Source: Brevundimonas sp. SORGH_AS_0993 (GTDB taxonomy: Bacteria > Pseudomonadota > Alphaproteobacteria > Caulobacterales > Caulobacteraceae). Taken from it: DNA of 64,000 nucleotides. Numbering within the stretch: the stretch's first letter is position 1; the number at the start of each line of letters is the position of its first letter. Both the position numbers and the translations under genes were made by a program. The stretch lies in assembly GCF_030818545.1 (NCBI RefSeq), contig NZ_JAUTAH010000001.1, forward strand, positions 1,927,001 through 1,991,000. Direction: 5' to 3'. Below are positions 27,812 to 37,390 of this stretch, piece by piece. Under the pieces are notes generated by a model that had not been told where the DNA came from, did not search any database, and saw only the letters and a program-made list of their open reading frames with translations.

Positions 27812-28624
27812 TCAGGGCAGGGGCGTGGCCAGGGCGGCCCGTTCCGCCGCGCAGCCGGGATTGGTCAGGCCGGTCGCCCGCGCCCGGGCCAGCTCGGCGC
27901 GCGCCGTCGCCAAATCGGCCTGAAACGCCGGCAGGGCCGCGATGTCCGCGACGACCGCCCGCCCGATATCCTCGCCGGCGCGCACGTCGCTGGGATAGTG
28001 CATGGCGCAGATCACGCGGCTGTCGCCGATGGCCGCGCCGATCCGGCGCACGGCCGCCGCCCGTTCGGGCTCCAGCAAGGCGAAGACCTCGGCATAGGCG
28101 GTCGCCCCGGCCGTGCCGGACGGATAGGAGGGGCTCCGCCGGCCGGCCGCGTCCAGCCGCTGACAAGGGCGCCGATCCGGATCGTCCCCGACCGGGCGAT
28201 TGCGCGCAGCCTGGGCCTTGACCCTTTCCGCCACGGACTGGGCGTCGTGGAAGACCCGCGCCATGAGGCGGTCCAGGCCGGGGGTTTCGGCCGACCCCAG
28301 ACGCACGCCCAGGGCGCAATCGAAATGCTGGAGACCCAGGGGCGGCCGCACTTCGGCGTGGGACGTGGCCAGAAGCCAGCGATCGGTGTCTTCAAGCGCG
28401 ACCATGCGCGCCGAGGCCGCCTTGTCGGCCCGATCGGTCGGCGAACCGGGCGCGGGCGGCGGCGGCGCGGCGGCGGACAGTCGCGCCAGAACGCCCTCGG
28501 CCAGATAGCCCTGAGTCGTCGGCGCGGCCCAGGCCGGGGGCTTGCCGGCCGCGCAGCCGCCCAGCGCCAGTCCCGCCGACGCCGTCGCGGCCAGCACGGC
28601 CACAACGACCCAGGACGGGTTCAC
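27812..28624 (-). CDS. PAP2-family acid phosphatase lipoprotein
   Basis: 270 residues. The signal peptide ends LALGGC (lipobox). The three phosphatase motifs of the PAP2/class A acid phosphatase superfamily are VKAQAARNRP (K-x6-RP), SYPSGTAG, and SRVICAMHYPSD (SR-x5-H-x3-D). The middle motif is normally PSGH; here the His is replaced by Thr, which may lower or alter activity. The start is a GTG at 28624 that overlaps the stop of the upstream lipoprotein gene (GTGA), so the two are coupled. The likely role is hydrolysis of phosphomonoesters at the outer membrane or periplasm. Confidence 0.85.
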   Translation of the reverse strand: MNPSWVVVAVLAATASAGLALGGCAAGKPPAWAAPTTQGYLAEGVLARLSAAAPPPPAPGSPTDRADKAASARMVALEDTDRWLLATSHAEVRPPLGLQHFDCALGVRLGSAETPGLDRLMARVFHDAQSVAERVKAQAARNRPVGDDPDRRPCQRLDAAGRRSPSYPSGTAGATAYAEVFALLEPERAAAVRRIGAAIGDSRVICAMHYPSDVRAGEDIGRAVVADIAALPAFQADLATARAELARARATGLTNPGCAAERAALATPLP

Positions 28625-29136
28625 TGCGCGCCGCTCCAGGTCAGTTGCACGGACGTCTGATCGCCTTCGCCCGGCGCGGCGACTACCTGCAGCCGCACAT
28701 CGTTGGCGGCGCCGCCCGCCGCGCCATAGGCCCGCGCGTCGCCCTGATTCATGCCGGTGACGGACCGCAGACCCGCGCTTTCGGCCCTGGCGCGATAGAA
28801 TTCCACCACCGCGTCGGGCGACGCGGACGTGCGGAAGGTCACGATGCCGCCATCGGCGTGTCCGCCCGCCAGGGTGGGCGCGCCCTCCAGCTCCGCGCCC
28901 GGGTAGAGGACGGCGAAGGCGGGGGCGCCGGCCACAATGGGCGAGGCGTCGGATGTCGGTGTTTCGACCGGAGCCGTCGGCTTCGCAGCGGCGGGCGGGA
29001 CCTGGACCGTCTGGGGCGCAGACCCGGACGCCGCCTCGGGCGTCTTGGGCGTCTTCGACCCGTCGCAGCCGGACAGGGCGGCCGAAACCAGACAAAGCGA
29101 AACAGCAGCGGCCGAAACCGCCAGACGGCGTATCAT
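28621..29136 (-). CDS. Lipoprotein of unknown function
   Basis: 171 residues. The signal peptide ends AALSGC (lipobox). A Pro/Ala/Thr-rich linker (about 25-70) leads to a compact C-terminal domain with VLYPGAELEGAP, TFRTSASPDAVVEFYRARAESAGL and VQLTWSG, a small alpha/beta fold seen in other proteobacterial lipoproteins but not named here. The ATG at 29136 has AAGGAA 9-10 nt upstream and begins the signal peptide; earlier in-frame ATGs do not. It is the first gene of a likely operon with PAP2 and the beta-helix gene. Confidence 0.82.
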   Translation of the reverse strand: MIRRLAVSAAAVSLCLVSAALSGCDGSKTPKTPEAASGSAPQTVQVPPAAAKPTAPVETPTSDASPIVAGAPAFAVLYPGAELEGAPTLAGGHADGGIVTFRTSASPDAVVEFYRARAESAGLRSVTGMNQGDARAYGAAGGAANDVRLQVVAAPGEGDQTSVQLTWSGAQ

Positions 29137-29211
29137 CGCGAGATCGTTCCTTGGACCCATGGTCGAAGCGCCACCGTGGCGCATGGTTGCGGCGCCAGCA
29201 AGGCGCCGGCC

Positions 29212-29472
29212 TCAGTCTTGTCGGTCGGCGTCCTGATCGGCCGCAGCCTCGCGCCCCTCTTGGGCCAGGCGTTCGTTGATCTTGCGCGAGTCGGGATCGT
29301 CGTCCGAGCCCGAGGCCGATCCGCCCTCCAGCGAGCCCGCGCGGGTGTCCGAGCCCGAGTCGGACCCGTCCAGCGCCTCGATCAGAGCGTCCGCCTTATG
29401 GCCCAGATCGGGCTTCTCGCCCATGTCGGCGGCCTCGCGGGCGTCTTCGCATTCCGGATCGGGATCGGTCAT
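29212..29472 (-). CDS. Small acidic, probably disordered protein
   Basis: 86 residues, rich in Asp, Glu, Ser and Gly, with SDSGSDTRAGSLEGGSASGSDDDPDSRK in the middle and no hydrophobic segment. GGAG lies 6 nt before the ATG. No family is recognised. The low-complexity composition fits a disordered cytoplasmic protein. The good ribosome site and clean intergenic position support it as real. Confidence 0.62.
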   Translation of the reverse strand: MTDPDPECEDAREAADMGEKPDLGHKADALIEALDGSDSGSDTRAGSLEGGSASGSDDDPDSRKINERLAQEGREAAADQDADRQD

Positions 29473-29558
29473 GGCGGTCTCCTGTTCAGCCTGACAAAAG
29501 GCGCAGGCGCGGTTGCGGTTCCCCTTGAACCCGCCCGGCCGGACCCGATCTAAAGGTC

Positions 29559-30551
29559 ATGATCCCTTTTTCCGTTCTTGACCTGTCGCCCATCGTCGAG
29601 GGCGGCGACGCCCGCCGCGCCCTGGACGAGACGCTGGCTTTCGCCCAGGCCGCCGACCGGCTGGGCTATGAACGGTTCTGGCTGGCCGAACACCACAACA
29701 TGCCCGGCATCGCCAGCGCCGCCACCGCCCTGGTGATCGGCCATGTGGCGGCGGGGACGGGGCGCATCCGCGTCGGTTCGGGCGGGATCATGCTGCCCAA
29801 CCACGCCCCGCTGGTCGTGGCCGAACAGTTCGGCACGCTGGAGACCCTGTTTCCCGGCCGCATCGACCTGGGCCTGGGTCGCGCGCCCGGCACGGACGGA
29901 GCGACCGCCCGCGCCCTGCGCCGCTATTTCGAGGGCGCCGACCAGTTTCCGCGCGACGTCGTCGAACTGATCCAGTGGTTCGAACCGGCGTCCGAGAACC
30001 AGCCGGTCCGCGCGGTGCCCGGCGCCGGCCTGCGCGTGCCGATCTGGCTTCTGGGCTCCAGCCTGTTCAGCGCCCAACTGGCCGGTCAGCTGGGCCTGCC
30101 CTATGCCTTCGCCAGCCATTTCGCCCCCGAACTGCTGCTGGAGGCCCTGGCCCTCTACCGGCGGGAATTCACGCCCTCCGACCGCCTGGCCAAACCCCAC
30201 GCCATGGCCGCTATCAATGTCTTCGCGGCGGAGACCGACGCCGAGGGCGCGCGCCTGGCCACCTCCATGCAGCAGAGCTTCGCCCGTCTTTCGACCGGCA
30301 AGCCGGGACGCCTGCCCCCGCCCGTCGACGACATCGCGCGCGTCCTGACCCCGCAGCAGATCGAAGCGGCCCAAAGCCGCCTGCGCTACGCCGCCGTCGG
30401 CGCGCCCGAGACGGTGCGACGCCAGATCGCCGACTTCATCGCCCTGACCGGGGTGGACGAGCTGATGGTCACGGGCATGATGTTCGACAACGCCGCCCGC
30501 ATCCGCAGCCTGGAGATCGTCGCCGAGGCGCGTCAGGCTTTGGCGGCCTGA
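29559..30551 (+). CDS. LLM-class flavin-dependent oxidoreductase (luciferase-like)
   Basis: 330 residues with a TIM-barrel of the bacterial luciferase-like monooxygenase superfamily. Signatures are the N-terminal SVLDLSPI, the [16 protein letters not shown] segment, [27 protein letters not shown] and [16 protein letters not shown], which mark the MsnO8/YhbW-type branch. Enzymes of this branch use FMN; substrates are mostly unknown. The last 19 nt overlap the convergent epoxide-hydrolase-like gene. Confidence 0.92.
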   Translation: MIPFSVLDLSPIVEGGDARRALDETLAFAQAADRLGYERFWLAEHHNMPGIASAATALVIGHVAAGTGRIRVGSGGIMLPNHAPLVVAEQFGTLETLFPGRIDLGLGRAPGTDGATARALRRYFEGADQFPRDVVELIQWFEPASENQPVRAVPGAGLRVPIWLLGSSLFSAQLAGQLGLPYAFASHFAPELLLEALALYRREFTPSDRLAKPHAMAAINVFAAETDAEGARLATSMQQSFARLSTGKPGRLPPPVDDIARVLTPQQIEAAQSRLRYAAVGAPETVRRQIADFIALTGVDELMVTGMMFDNAARIRSLEIVAEARQALAA

Positions 30552-31519
30552 AGTCCGCCGAGGAACGACAGCAACAGCGCGTTCACCGCGTCCGCCCGTT
30601 CCTGCTGGATCCAGTGTCCGGCCCCGGGCACGACGACAGAGCGCGTCAGGTTCGGAACCCAGTCCTTCAGTCCCGCCTCGGCGCTCCCGGCGTAATGGCG
30701 CACCGGGTCGTTCTCGCCGACCACAAACAGGGCGGGCGGCGTGATCCTCTGATCCTGCACGAATGGCGTCTGGCGCCAATTCAGGTCCAGCGCCCGATAC
30801 CAGTTCAGCGGCCCGTCGAAACCGCCGGCCGAGAACGCTTTCACATAGTCGGCGAAATGGCGCGCGCTCATCCACGGCGGCAGGGTCGCGCCGTCGTCTA
30901 TGGCGCCCAGAAGATCGACGCCTTCGGGCAGGAAGCCGGTGGCGCGTTTCTCGGCCGGCGTCGCGCCGTCATAGGCGTAGAACAGCTTTCGCAGGGCCAC
31001 GGCCGGGTCGGCGTCCAGCGCCCGGTGCGCGTCCGGGTCCTGAAACCGATTGATGTAGAGATCGCCCAGGCCCGCGCGTCTGGAGATCGCCGCCATGGCG
31101 GCGGTGGGCGGGCCTTTGGGGCGGCGCGGTTGGAACGGGACCGACAGGCCGACGACCGCCGTAAACACGTCTGGCCGCAACAGGGCGCAGTGCCAGGCCA
31201 CCGGCGCGCCCCAGTCGTGGCCTACGACGACGCAGCTTTGGCTCCCCAGCGCCTGCACCAGATCGACCATGTCGCCGACCAGGTTCAGGATGGAATAAGC
31301 CGCTACGCCTTCGGGCTTCTCCGTCCCGCCGTAACCCCTCATGTCGGGCGCCACGACGTGACACCCCGCTTCACCCAGCGCCTGGACCTGGGCGCGCCAG
31401 CTGACGCCCAATTCGGGAAAGCCGTGGATCAGCAGGACCAGCGGCGCGTTGTCTGTCTCGAACCCGGCTTCCAGCACCTGTTGGACAAGGCCGTCGGTCT
31501 TGATAAGCCGCGTTCGCAT
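30533..31519 (-). CDS. Alpha/beta hydrolase, epoxide hydrolase-like
   Basis: 328 residues. The oxyanion motif [14 protein letters not shown] is followed by [15 protein letters not shown] and the nucleophile elbow [12 protein letters not shown], whose Asp is the expected nucleophile of epoxide hydrolases and haloalkane dehalogenases. The catalytic His is in [16 protein letters not shown] near the C-terminus. Soluble epoxide hydrolase is the best guess. It converges on, and overlaps by 19 nt, the LLM oxidoreductase, and it is divergent from the aldo/keto reductase. Confidence 0.9.
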   Translation of the reverse strand: MRTRLIKTDGLVQQVLEAGFETDNAPLVLLIHGFPELGVSWRAQVQALGEAGCHVVAPDMRGYGGTEKPEGVAAYSILNLVGDMVDLVQALGSQSCVVVGHDWGAPVAWHCALLRPDVFTAVVGLSVPFQPRRPKGPPTAAMAAISRRAGLGDLYINRFQDPDAHRALDADPAVALRKLFYAYDGATPAEKRATGFLPEGVDLLGAIDDGATLPPWMSARHFADYVKAFSAGGFDGPLNWYRALDLNWRQTPFVQDQRITPPALFVVGENDPVRHYAGSAEAGLKDWVPNLTRSVVVPGAGHWIQQERADAVNALLLSFLGGLQAAKA

Positions 31520-31566
31520 CCAAACCCTCTTGGTGGTGTTCGCACCACGCTTCGTTCAGGACGGAC

Positions 31567-32403
31567 ATGACCCGCCTCGTCACCTTCGCCGACGGTACGA
31601 CCGTTCCTGCCTTGGGCCAAGGCACATGGGAGATCGGCGACAACCCCGCCTGGCGCGACGAGGAGCAGCAAGCCCTGGCTCGCGGCATCGATCTGGGCAT
31701 GACCCTGATCGACACGGCCGAACTGTATGGCGACGGTCGGTCCGAACGGCTGGTGGGCGAGGTCATCGCCGGACGCCGCGACGAGGTCTTCATCGTCTCC
31801 AAGGTCAAGCCCGAGAACGCCTCGGAAATGAAGATGATGCTGGCCTGCGAGAAGTCGCTGGAACGGCTGGGCGTCGAGCGGCTGGACCTCTATCTGCTGC
31901 ACTGGGAAGGGCGTGTGCCGCTGGAAGAGACGGTCGCCGCATTTCAGGAGCTGGTGGACGAGGGGATGATCGCCCGCTGGGGCGTGTCGAACCTGGACCT
32001 GCGGGCCATGGAGGCCCTGATGCAGGTCGAGGGCGGCGAGGACTGCGCCGCAAACCAGCTACTCTATCATCTGGGCTCGCGCGGGGCGGAGTTCGACCTC
32101 CTGCCCTGGATGCAGGCGCGCGACATGCCGATGATGGCCTATTCGCCCCTGGGGCGCGGCGGCCTCTTGGAGCATCCGCTGATCCTGGACATCGCCAATC
32201 GCCACAGCGCCGAGCCGGCCCAGATCGCCCTGGCGGCCGTGCTGCGCCACGACGGCGTCATCGCCATCCCCAAGGCCAGCTCCGTCGAACACGTCGAGGC
32301 CAACGCCGACGCCCTGGAGGTCCAGTTCGATCTGGAAGACCTGGAACGCCTGGACCGCGCCTTCCCGCCGCCGAAACAGGCCGTTCCGCTGGACATCATC
32401 TAA
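31567..32403 (+). CDS. Aldo/keto reductase
   Basis: 278 residues, NADPH-dependent (alpha/beta)8 barrel. The catalytic tetrad is visible: Asp and Tyr in IDTAELYGDGRSE, Lys in IVSKVKPENAS and His in DLYLLHWEG. The cofactor-binding region IAIPKASSVEHVEANADALE is near the C-terminus. Physiological substrate unknown. It is divergent from the epoxide hydrolase-like gene, with 47 nt between starts. Confidence 0.93.
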   Translation: MTRLVTFADGTTVPALGQGTWEIGDNPAWRDEEQQALARGIDLGMTLIDTAELYGDGRSERLVGEVIAGRRDEVFIVSKVKPENASEMKMMLACEKSLERLGVERLDLYLLHWEGRVPLEETVAAFQELVDEGMIARWGVSNLDLRAMEALMQVEGGEDCAANQLLYHLGSRGAEFDLLPWMQARDMPMMAYSPLGRGGLLEHPLILDIANRHSAEPAQIALAAVLRHDGVIAIPKASSVEHVEANADALEVQFDLEDLERLDRAFPPPKQAVPLDII

Positions 32404-32423
32404 AGAAGACACCTCCTTTAATC

Positions 32424-32529
32424 CGTCATCCTCGCCCTTGTGGCGAAGATCCATACTTCCGGTCTTCTCGCCGCGTGCGTCGTCGTCAGAACCGGGCGTA
32501 GGGATCCCGGGGCAAACCCTGGGATGACG
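32424..32529. repeat. Degenerate copy of the CGTCATCCTCG intergenic inverted repeat
   Basis: The left arm begins CGTCATCCTCGCCC and ends GAAGATCC (32452). The right arm begins GGATCCCGG and ends GGGATGACG (32529). The outer 8-9 bp pair perfectly and the middle has several mismatches. The layout matches the perfect element at 37391-37502, so the two are related copies of one dispersed repeat. Confidence 0.65.
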
Positions 32530-32542
32530 AGAAGAGGAAGGA

Positions 32543-32941
32543 TCAGCCGCCCGCGATCACGCCCAGCAACCGCGCCCGATCATCGTCTTCATACGGAACC
32601 GCCGGCCCGCGACCCCAGACCGGATCGGGCCACAGGCCGTCGTCGCGGCGACGGCCGACCACATGGACATGCAGTTGCGCCGTCACATTGCCGATGGCGC
32701 CGACGTTCAGCTTTTCGACCGCCCCCAGCCGTCGGACAAGCGCCCCGGCCCGCACCATCTCCTCCATCAGCGCGGCGCGCTGGGCGACGCTCAGATCCTC
32801 CAACTCGACCGCCCCCGCGACGCGCGGGATCAGGATCAGCCAGGGAAAGCGCGCATCGTCCTGCAGCCGCACATGGCACAGCGGCCATTCGGTGGCAGCG
32901 ACCGATCCGGCCACGAAGGCCGGTGCGACGACAAACCCCAT
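32543..32941 (-). CDS. HIT-domain protein
   Basis: 132 residues. The histidine-triad segment reads NVTAQLHVHVVGRRRDDGLWPDPVW: two His of the triad are present, and the third position is Val, as in the small HIT-like branch with QLHVHVIARRRDD. PWLILIPRV is the usual upstream strand. HIT proteins hydrolyse or transfer nucleotides; this branch is uncharacterised. It begins 2 nt after the SIMPL-domain gene stop, with GAGG directly against the ATG, so coupling is likely. Confidence 0.88.
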   Translation of the reverse strand: MGFVVAPAFVAGSVAATEWPLCHVRLQDDARFPWLILIPRVAGAVELEDLSVAQRAALMEEMVRAGALVRRLGAVEKLNVGAIGNVTAQLHVHVVGRRRDDGLWPDPVWGRGPAVPYEDDDRARLLGVIAGG

Positions 32942-32943
32942 CC

Positions 32944-33840
32944 TCAGTTCAGCCCGTAGATGACGCAGGCGCTGTCGGTCAGGGTCCGCAACGGCGGTTG
33001 CAGGGCCAGCCGCGCCGCCTGGATGTCCGCCTCGCTGGGGCCTGCGCCCCCGGCCGTCGGCGCGGGCGGCGGCGGGGGCGGCGCGAACGCCATCCGCGCC
33101 TCGGCTCGCGCGCCCATCACCACCACCTCATCCACCGAGGTCGCCGGCCCGCCCCCTGCGGCATAGGAGGGCCAGCCCGCCAGCACATCGGTCTGGCAGA
33201 CCCGGCCCGACGGATCGATGATCTTGACCCGGCCCAGGGTCGCGCCCGCATTGGTCGCCGCCGCCTCGGCGCGCCTGCGCGCGTCCTTCATCGCCTCGGC
33301 CTGAAGATTGGCCTTCCAGCTATTCTCCGGCTCCAGGTTGAAGTTCACCTGACCGATCGCCGTCGGGCGCGAAGCCACGATGGTCGCATAGACCCGCTCG
33401 ATCAGGGCGACGTCGCGCACCGTCACATTGACGGCGGCGTCGGCCTGATAGCGCGCCACCCGGTCGGCCCGCACATTGTCGCGCATCACCCCGTCCGCGT
33501 CTCGATACTGGTCGTAGATGGGGCGGGTGGTGACGCTGGTCTCGACCCGCACCTTGTCCGCCCCGTAGGCCGACAGCGCCTGGCTCAACGCCCGCACCTG
33601 ATCGGCGGCCGCGCGCGAAGCCTCCGTTACGCTGCGGTCCACCGACTGGAAGCTGGCGGAGACAAAGGCGCGATTGGCCTGGATCTCGACCCGCACCTGA
33701 CCCACCGAGGCGATGACCGGATCGCGCATCCACCAGGGGGCGGGAATATAGCGGTCGCCGATGGTCGCGGGCGGCGTCTGGGCCAGCACAGGCGTGGCGA
33801 TCGAAGCCAGCAGCAGGGCGAAAGCGAATGAGCGGCGCAT
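32944..33840 (-). CDS. SIMPL (DUF541) domain periplasmic protein
   Basis: 298 residues. A cleavable signal peptide ends PVLAQ. The body is a SIMPL/DUF541 domain, with GQVRVEIQANRAFVSASFQSVDRSV, the ALSAYGADKVRVETSVTTRPIY strand pair, and NLQAEAMKDARRRAEAAATNAGATLGRV, the family's best-kept helix. Related proteins (E. coli YggE, OmpA-like BP26) are periplasmic and linked to oxidative stress or channel-like assemblies. GGAGG precedes the ATG. It precedes the HIT gene by 2 nt. Confidence 0.88.
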   Translation of the reverse strand: MRRSFAFALLLASIATPVLAQTPPATIGDRYIPAPWWMRDPVIASVGQVRVEIQANRAFVSASFQSVDRSVTEASRAAADQVRALSQALSAYGADKVRVETSVTTRPIYDQYRDADGVMRDNVRADRVARYQADAAVNVTVRDVALIERVYATIVASRPTAIGQVNFNLEPENSWKANLQAEAMKDARRRAEAAATNAGATLGRVKIIDPSGRVCQTDVLAGWPSYAAGGGPATSVDEVVVMGARAEARMAFAPPPPPPAPTAGGAGPSEADIQAARLALQPPLRTLTDSACVIYGLN

Positions 33841-33965
33841 CGAAATCCTCCGGTTGTCGCCGACCTTCGCAACTCAGACCAAGGCCGTAAAGCGAGGTTC
33901 TTGCGACAGCCGCGCGAGGGGTCTAGACCGCCCGCACGATTAATCCCCTTTCGCACACGCAATAA

Positions 33966-34940
<975 letters not shown>

Positions 34941-34953
34941 TAGCCAGCGAAGG

Positions 34954-34993
34954 GCGCTATCGCGCGGCTCGCGGAGCCGCGCTGCTTGAGCGC
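34954..34993 (+). repeat. REP-like hairpin, copy A (40 nt)
   Basis: A 40-nt element starting GCGCTATCGC and ending GCTGCTTGAGCGC, with a perfect inner stem GCGCGGCT/AGCCGCGC (34962-34969 with 34975-34982). The element at 36262-36301 on the other strand matches it at about 35 of 40 positions. Shorter relatives are at 58026, 59281, 62035 and 62078. Confidence 0.8.
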
Positions 34994-35005
34994 TTTTTGA
35001 TACGG

Positions 35006-35043
35006 AAGGGGCCGCGGAGCAATCCGCAGGCCCTTTTCTTTTG
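35006..35043 (+). terminator. Terminator after mdh
   Basis: A stem AAGGGGCCGCGGA / TCCGCAGGCCCTT with a four-base loop and minor bulges, followed by TTTCTTTT. It lies 65 nt after the mdh stop, just past repeat copy A. A further 9-bp hairpin with a three-base loop (35044-35064) lies between it and the convergent zapE stop. Confidence 0.85.
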
Positions 35044-35068
35044 CCCTCTCCCGACGGGAGAGGGAGCC

Positions 35069-36172
35069 TCAATCCCGCACGTGCGCCAGCCAATCCTGGC
35101 TCTGCATCTCGTTGAAGCGTGAAACGGTCCGTTCGAACTCGAACGCCCCAACCCCTTCCGTATAGAGGGCCTCCGGCTTGGCCGCCGCCAGCACGATCAG
35201 CTTGGTCCTGGCCTCGTAGAGGGCGTCCACCAGCGTCACCAGACGGCGCGCCTCATGGTGGTTGGCCGAACTCAGGATCGGCACGTCCTCCAGGAACAGG
35301 GTGTGGAACCGCTGGGCGATGGCCAGATAGTCCTGCGGCCCCAGTGGCCGGGCGCACAGTTCGGCGAAGGTCGCCCGCGCCATCGACCCCACGGTGCGCT
35401 CCACCACCACGTCGCGGCCCAGGATGGTCAGGTGCGCGGGTTCTTCCGGCTCTCCGCCCTTCAGTTCGCGCCACAGCGCCTCGAACGCCGCCCGGTCGTC
35501 GGGCGTATGCCAGACCTGGGCCGAGGTCATCCGGTCCAGCCGCCAGTCGCGCGCCCCGGCCGTCTCCACCACCTGGCAGCGAGTGCGGATGATGTCGATG
35601 AAGGGGGTGAAGAGCTGGCGGTTGATGCCGTTCTTGTACAGGTCCTCCGGCGCGCGGTTGGAGGTGACGGCCAGGACCACCCGCTCCTCGAACAGGGCCT
35701 CGAACAGCCGGCCCAGGATCATGGCGTCGGCGATGTCCGTCACCTGAAGCTCGTCGAAACACAGCAGCCGGGCTTCCGACGCGATCAGCTTCGCGATCGG
35801 CGGGATGGGGTCGTCGCCCCCCTTGCGGGAGTGCTGGGTTCCGAACACGGCCTTTCGCGTCTTCGCATCCCCCTCGCGCCACTGTTTCACCAGGTCGTGG
35901 ATGCGGGCCATGAAGGCGTGGAAGTGGGCGCGCGTCTTTCGCGGCTCCGGCGTCGCCGAATAGAACAGGTCCATCAGCATCGACTTGCCGCGTCCCGGCG
36001 GGCCGTACAGATAGATTCCCCGCACCTCCGGCGCCTTGCCGAACAGGCCGCGCCGGGCCAGGTCCGTCTCCAGCCGCTCCAGCGCCGTGATCACGTCCGC
36101 CTGCGCCGGATCGGGCGTCAGCACCCCCTCTTCCACACGGATGTCGTAGGCGTTGCGGATGCGCGAGGTCAT
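35069..36172 (-). CDS. zapE: AFG1-family ATPase, cell division protein ZapE
   Basis: A 367-residue P-loop ATPase. Walker A is in GIYLYGPPGRGKSMLMDLFY, Walker B in LLCFDELQVTDIADAMILGRL, and the sensor region is VLAVTSNRAPEDLYKNG, all classic AFG1/ZapE blocks. ZapE associates with the division ring, and mitochondrial AFG1 with inner-membrane protein quality control. It is convergent with mdh, a position I recall from other alphaproteobacteria, and divergent from asd. Confidence 0.94.
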   Translation of the reverse strand: MTSRIRNAYDIRVEEGVLTPDPAQADVITALERLETDLARRGLFGKAPEVRGIYLYGPPGRGKSMLMDLFYSATPEPRKTRAHFHAFMARIHDLVKQWREGDAKTRKAVFGTQHSRKGGDDPIPPIAKLIASEARLLCFDELQVTDIADAMILGRLFEALFEERVVLAVTSNRAPEDLYKNGINRQLFTPFIDIIRTRCQVVETAGARDWRLDRMTSAQVWHTPDDRAAFEALWRELKGGEPEEPAHLTILGRDVVVERTVGSMARATFAELCARPLGPQDYLAIAQRFHTLFLEDVPILSSANHHEARRLVTLVDALYEARTKLIVLAAAKPEALYTEGVGAFEFERTVSRFNEMQSQDWLAHVRD

Positions 36173-36261
36173 GGAGCGTTGCTTAAAGCCCCCTCCGCCG
36201 AAAAGCGATTGCTTCGCGGCTGCGAACGCCTAAATGCAAGACGCTTCTCCCCCTCTATTTC

Positions 36262-36301
36262 GCGCTGAAGTAGCGAGGCTCCGCGAGCCGAGCGTTAGCG
36301 C
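36262..36301 (-). repeat. REP-like hairpin, copy F (40 nt)
   Basis: Reverse complement reads GCGCTAACGC...CTACTTCAGCGC and matches copy A (34954-34993) at about 35 of 40 positions, with the same central GGCTCGCGGAGCC hairpin. It lies 20 nt upstream of the asd ATG and so inside the asd 5' leader. Confidence 0.78.
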
Positions 36302-36320
36302 GTCCGAAGGACCAAACAAA

Positions 36321-37367
36321 ATGGGTTATCGCGTCGCCATCGTCGGAGCCACGGGCAATGTGGGCCGCGAAATGCTGAACATCCTCGAGGAGCTGGAATT
36401 CCCCGTCGATGAAATCCACGCCATCGCCTCGCGCAAGTCCAAGGGCGTCGAGGTCTCCTTCGGCGACAAGACCGTCAAATGCCAGGACATCGAGCAGTTC
36501 GACTTCTCCACGGTGGACATCGTCCTGATGTCGGCCGGCGGCGCCGTGTCGCGGGAATGGTCCGAGAAGATCGGCAAGGCCGGCCCCATCGTCATCGACA
36601 ATTCCTCGGCCTGGCGCATGGACCCGGACGTGCCGCTGATCGTGCCCGAGGTGAACCCCGACGCGGTCAAGGACGCGAAGAAGAAGAACATCATCGCCAA
36701 CCCCAACTGCTCGACCATCCAGCTGGTCACGGCGCTGAAGCCGCTGCATGACGCGGCCAGGATCAAGCGGGTGGTGGTCTCGACCTATCAGTCGGTGTCC
36801 GGCGCCGGCAAGGAAGGCATGGACGAGCTGTGGAACCAGACCAAGGCCATCTACGGCCTGGGCGACGCCACGCCCAAGACGTTCCCCAAACAGATCGCCT
36901 TCAACGTCATCCCCTTCATCGGCGCCTTCAACGACGACGGCTTCACCGACGAAGAGACCAAGATGTGGAAAGAGACGCACAAGATGCTCGATCCTGACAT
37001 CAAGCTGACCGTGACCTGCGTGCGGGTGCCGGTGTTCGTCGGCCATTCCGAGGCCGTGACGGTGGAGTTCGAACGCCCGCTGGAGCCGGACGAGGCGCGC
37101 GCCGTCCTGCGCGAGGCGCCGGGCGTCCTGGTCGTCGATAAGCAGGAGCACGACGGCTACATCACCCCGGTCGACGCTGCCGGGGAGTTCGCCGTCTATG
37201 TGTCGCGCATCCGCAAGGACACGACCGTCGAGCACGGCCTGAACCTGTGGGTCGTGTCCGACAACCTGCGAAAGGGCGCGGCCCTGAACGCCGTCCAGAT
37301 CGCCCAACTGCTGGACGAGACGGGCGTGATCACGTCGTCGTCGGGGTATCGCACCCTGACGGTGTGA
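36321..37367 (+). CDS. asd: Aspartate-semialdehyde dehydrogenase
   Basis: 348 residues. The enzyme reduces aspartyl phosphate to aspartate semialdehyde, the branch point to lysine/diaminopimelate, threonine and methionine. The NADP motif GATGNVGREML is at the N-terminus, the catalytic Cys is in IANPNCSTIQL, and the His-containing region RVPVFVGHSEAV is present. The frame is open 29 codons upstream, but that segment is the repeat copy F; the ATG at 36321 gives the normal N-terminus MGYRVAIVGA. Relevant to lysA in the same window. Confidence 0.96.
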   Translation: MGYRVAIVGATGNVGREMLNILEELEFPVDEIHAIASRKSKGVEVSFGDKTVKCQDIEQFDFSTVDIVLMSAGGAVSREWSEKIGKAGPIVIDNSSAWRMDPDVPLIVPEVNPDAVKDAKKKNIIANPNCSTIQLVTALKPLHDAARIKRVVVSTYQSVSGAGKEGMDELWNQTKAIYGLGDATPKTFPKQIAFNVIPFIGAFNDDGFTDEETKMWKETHKMLDPDIKLTVTCVRVPVFVGHSEAVTVEFERPLEPDEARAVLREAPGVLVVDKQEHDGYITPVDAAGEFAVYVSRIRKDTTVEHGLNLWVVSDNLRKGAALNAVQIAQLLDETGVITSSSGYRTLTV

Positions 37368-37390
37368 CGCTCCGCGCCGCCTGCTTTCCT

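Noticed and set aside
29490..29530. GGAACC-type EcfG (general stress) promoter upstream of the acidic protein
   Set aside because: A GGAACC is present on the minus strand, but the expected CGTT at 16-17 nt spacing is absent.
30533..30551. Overlap of two convergent genes as a possible annotation error
   Set aside because: Both proteins have normal family length and C-termini, so a 19-nt convergent overlap is acceptable; the 14-nt overlap at 48108-48121 is similar.
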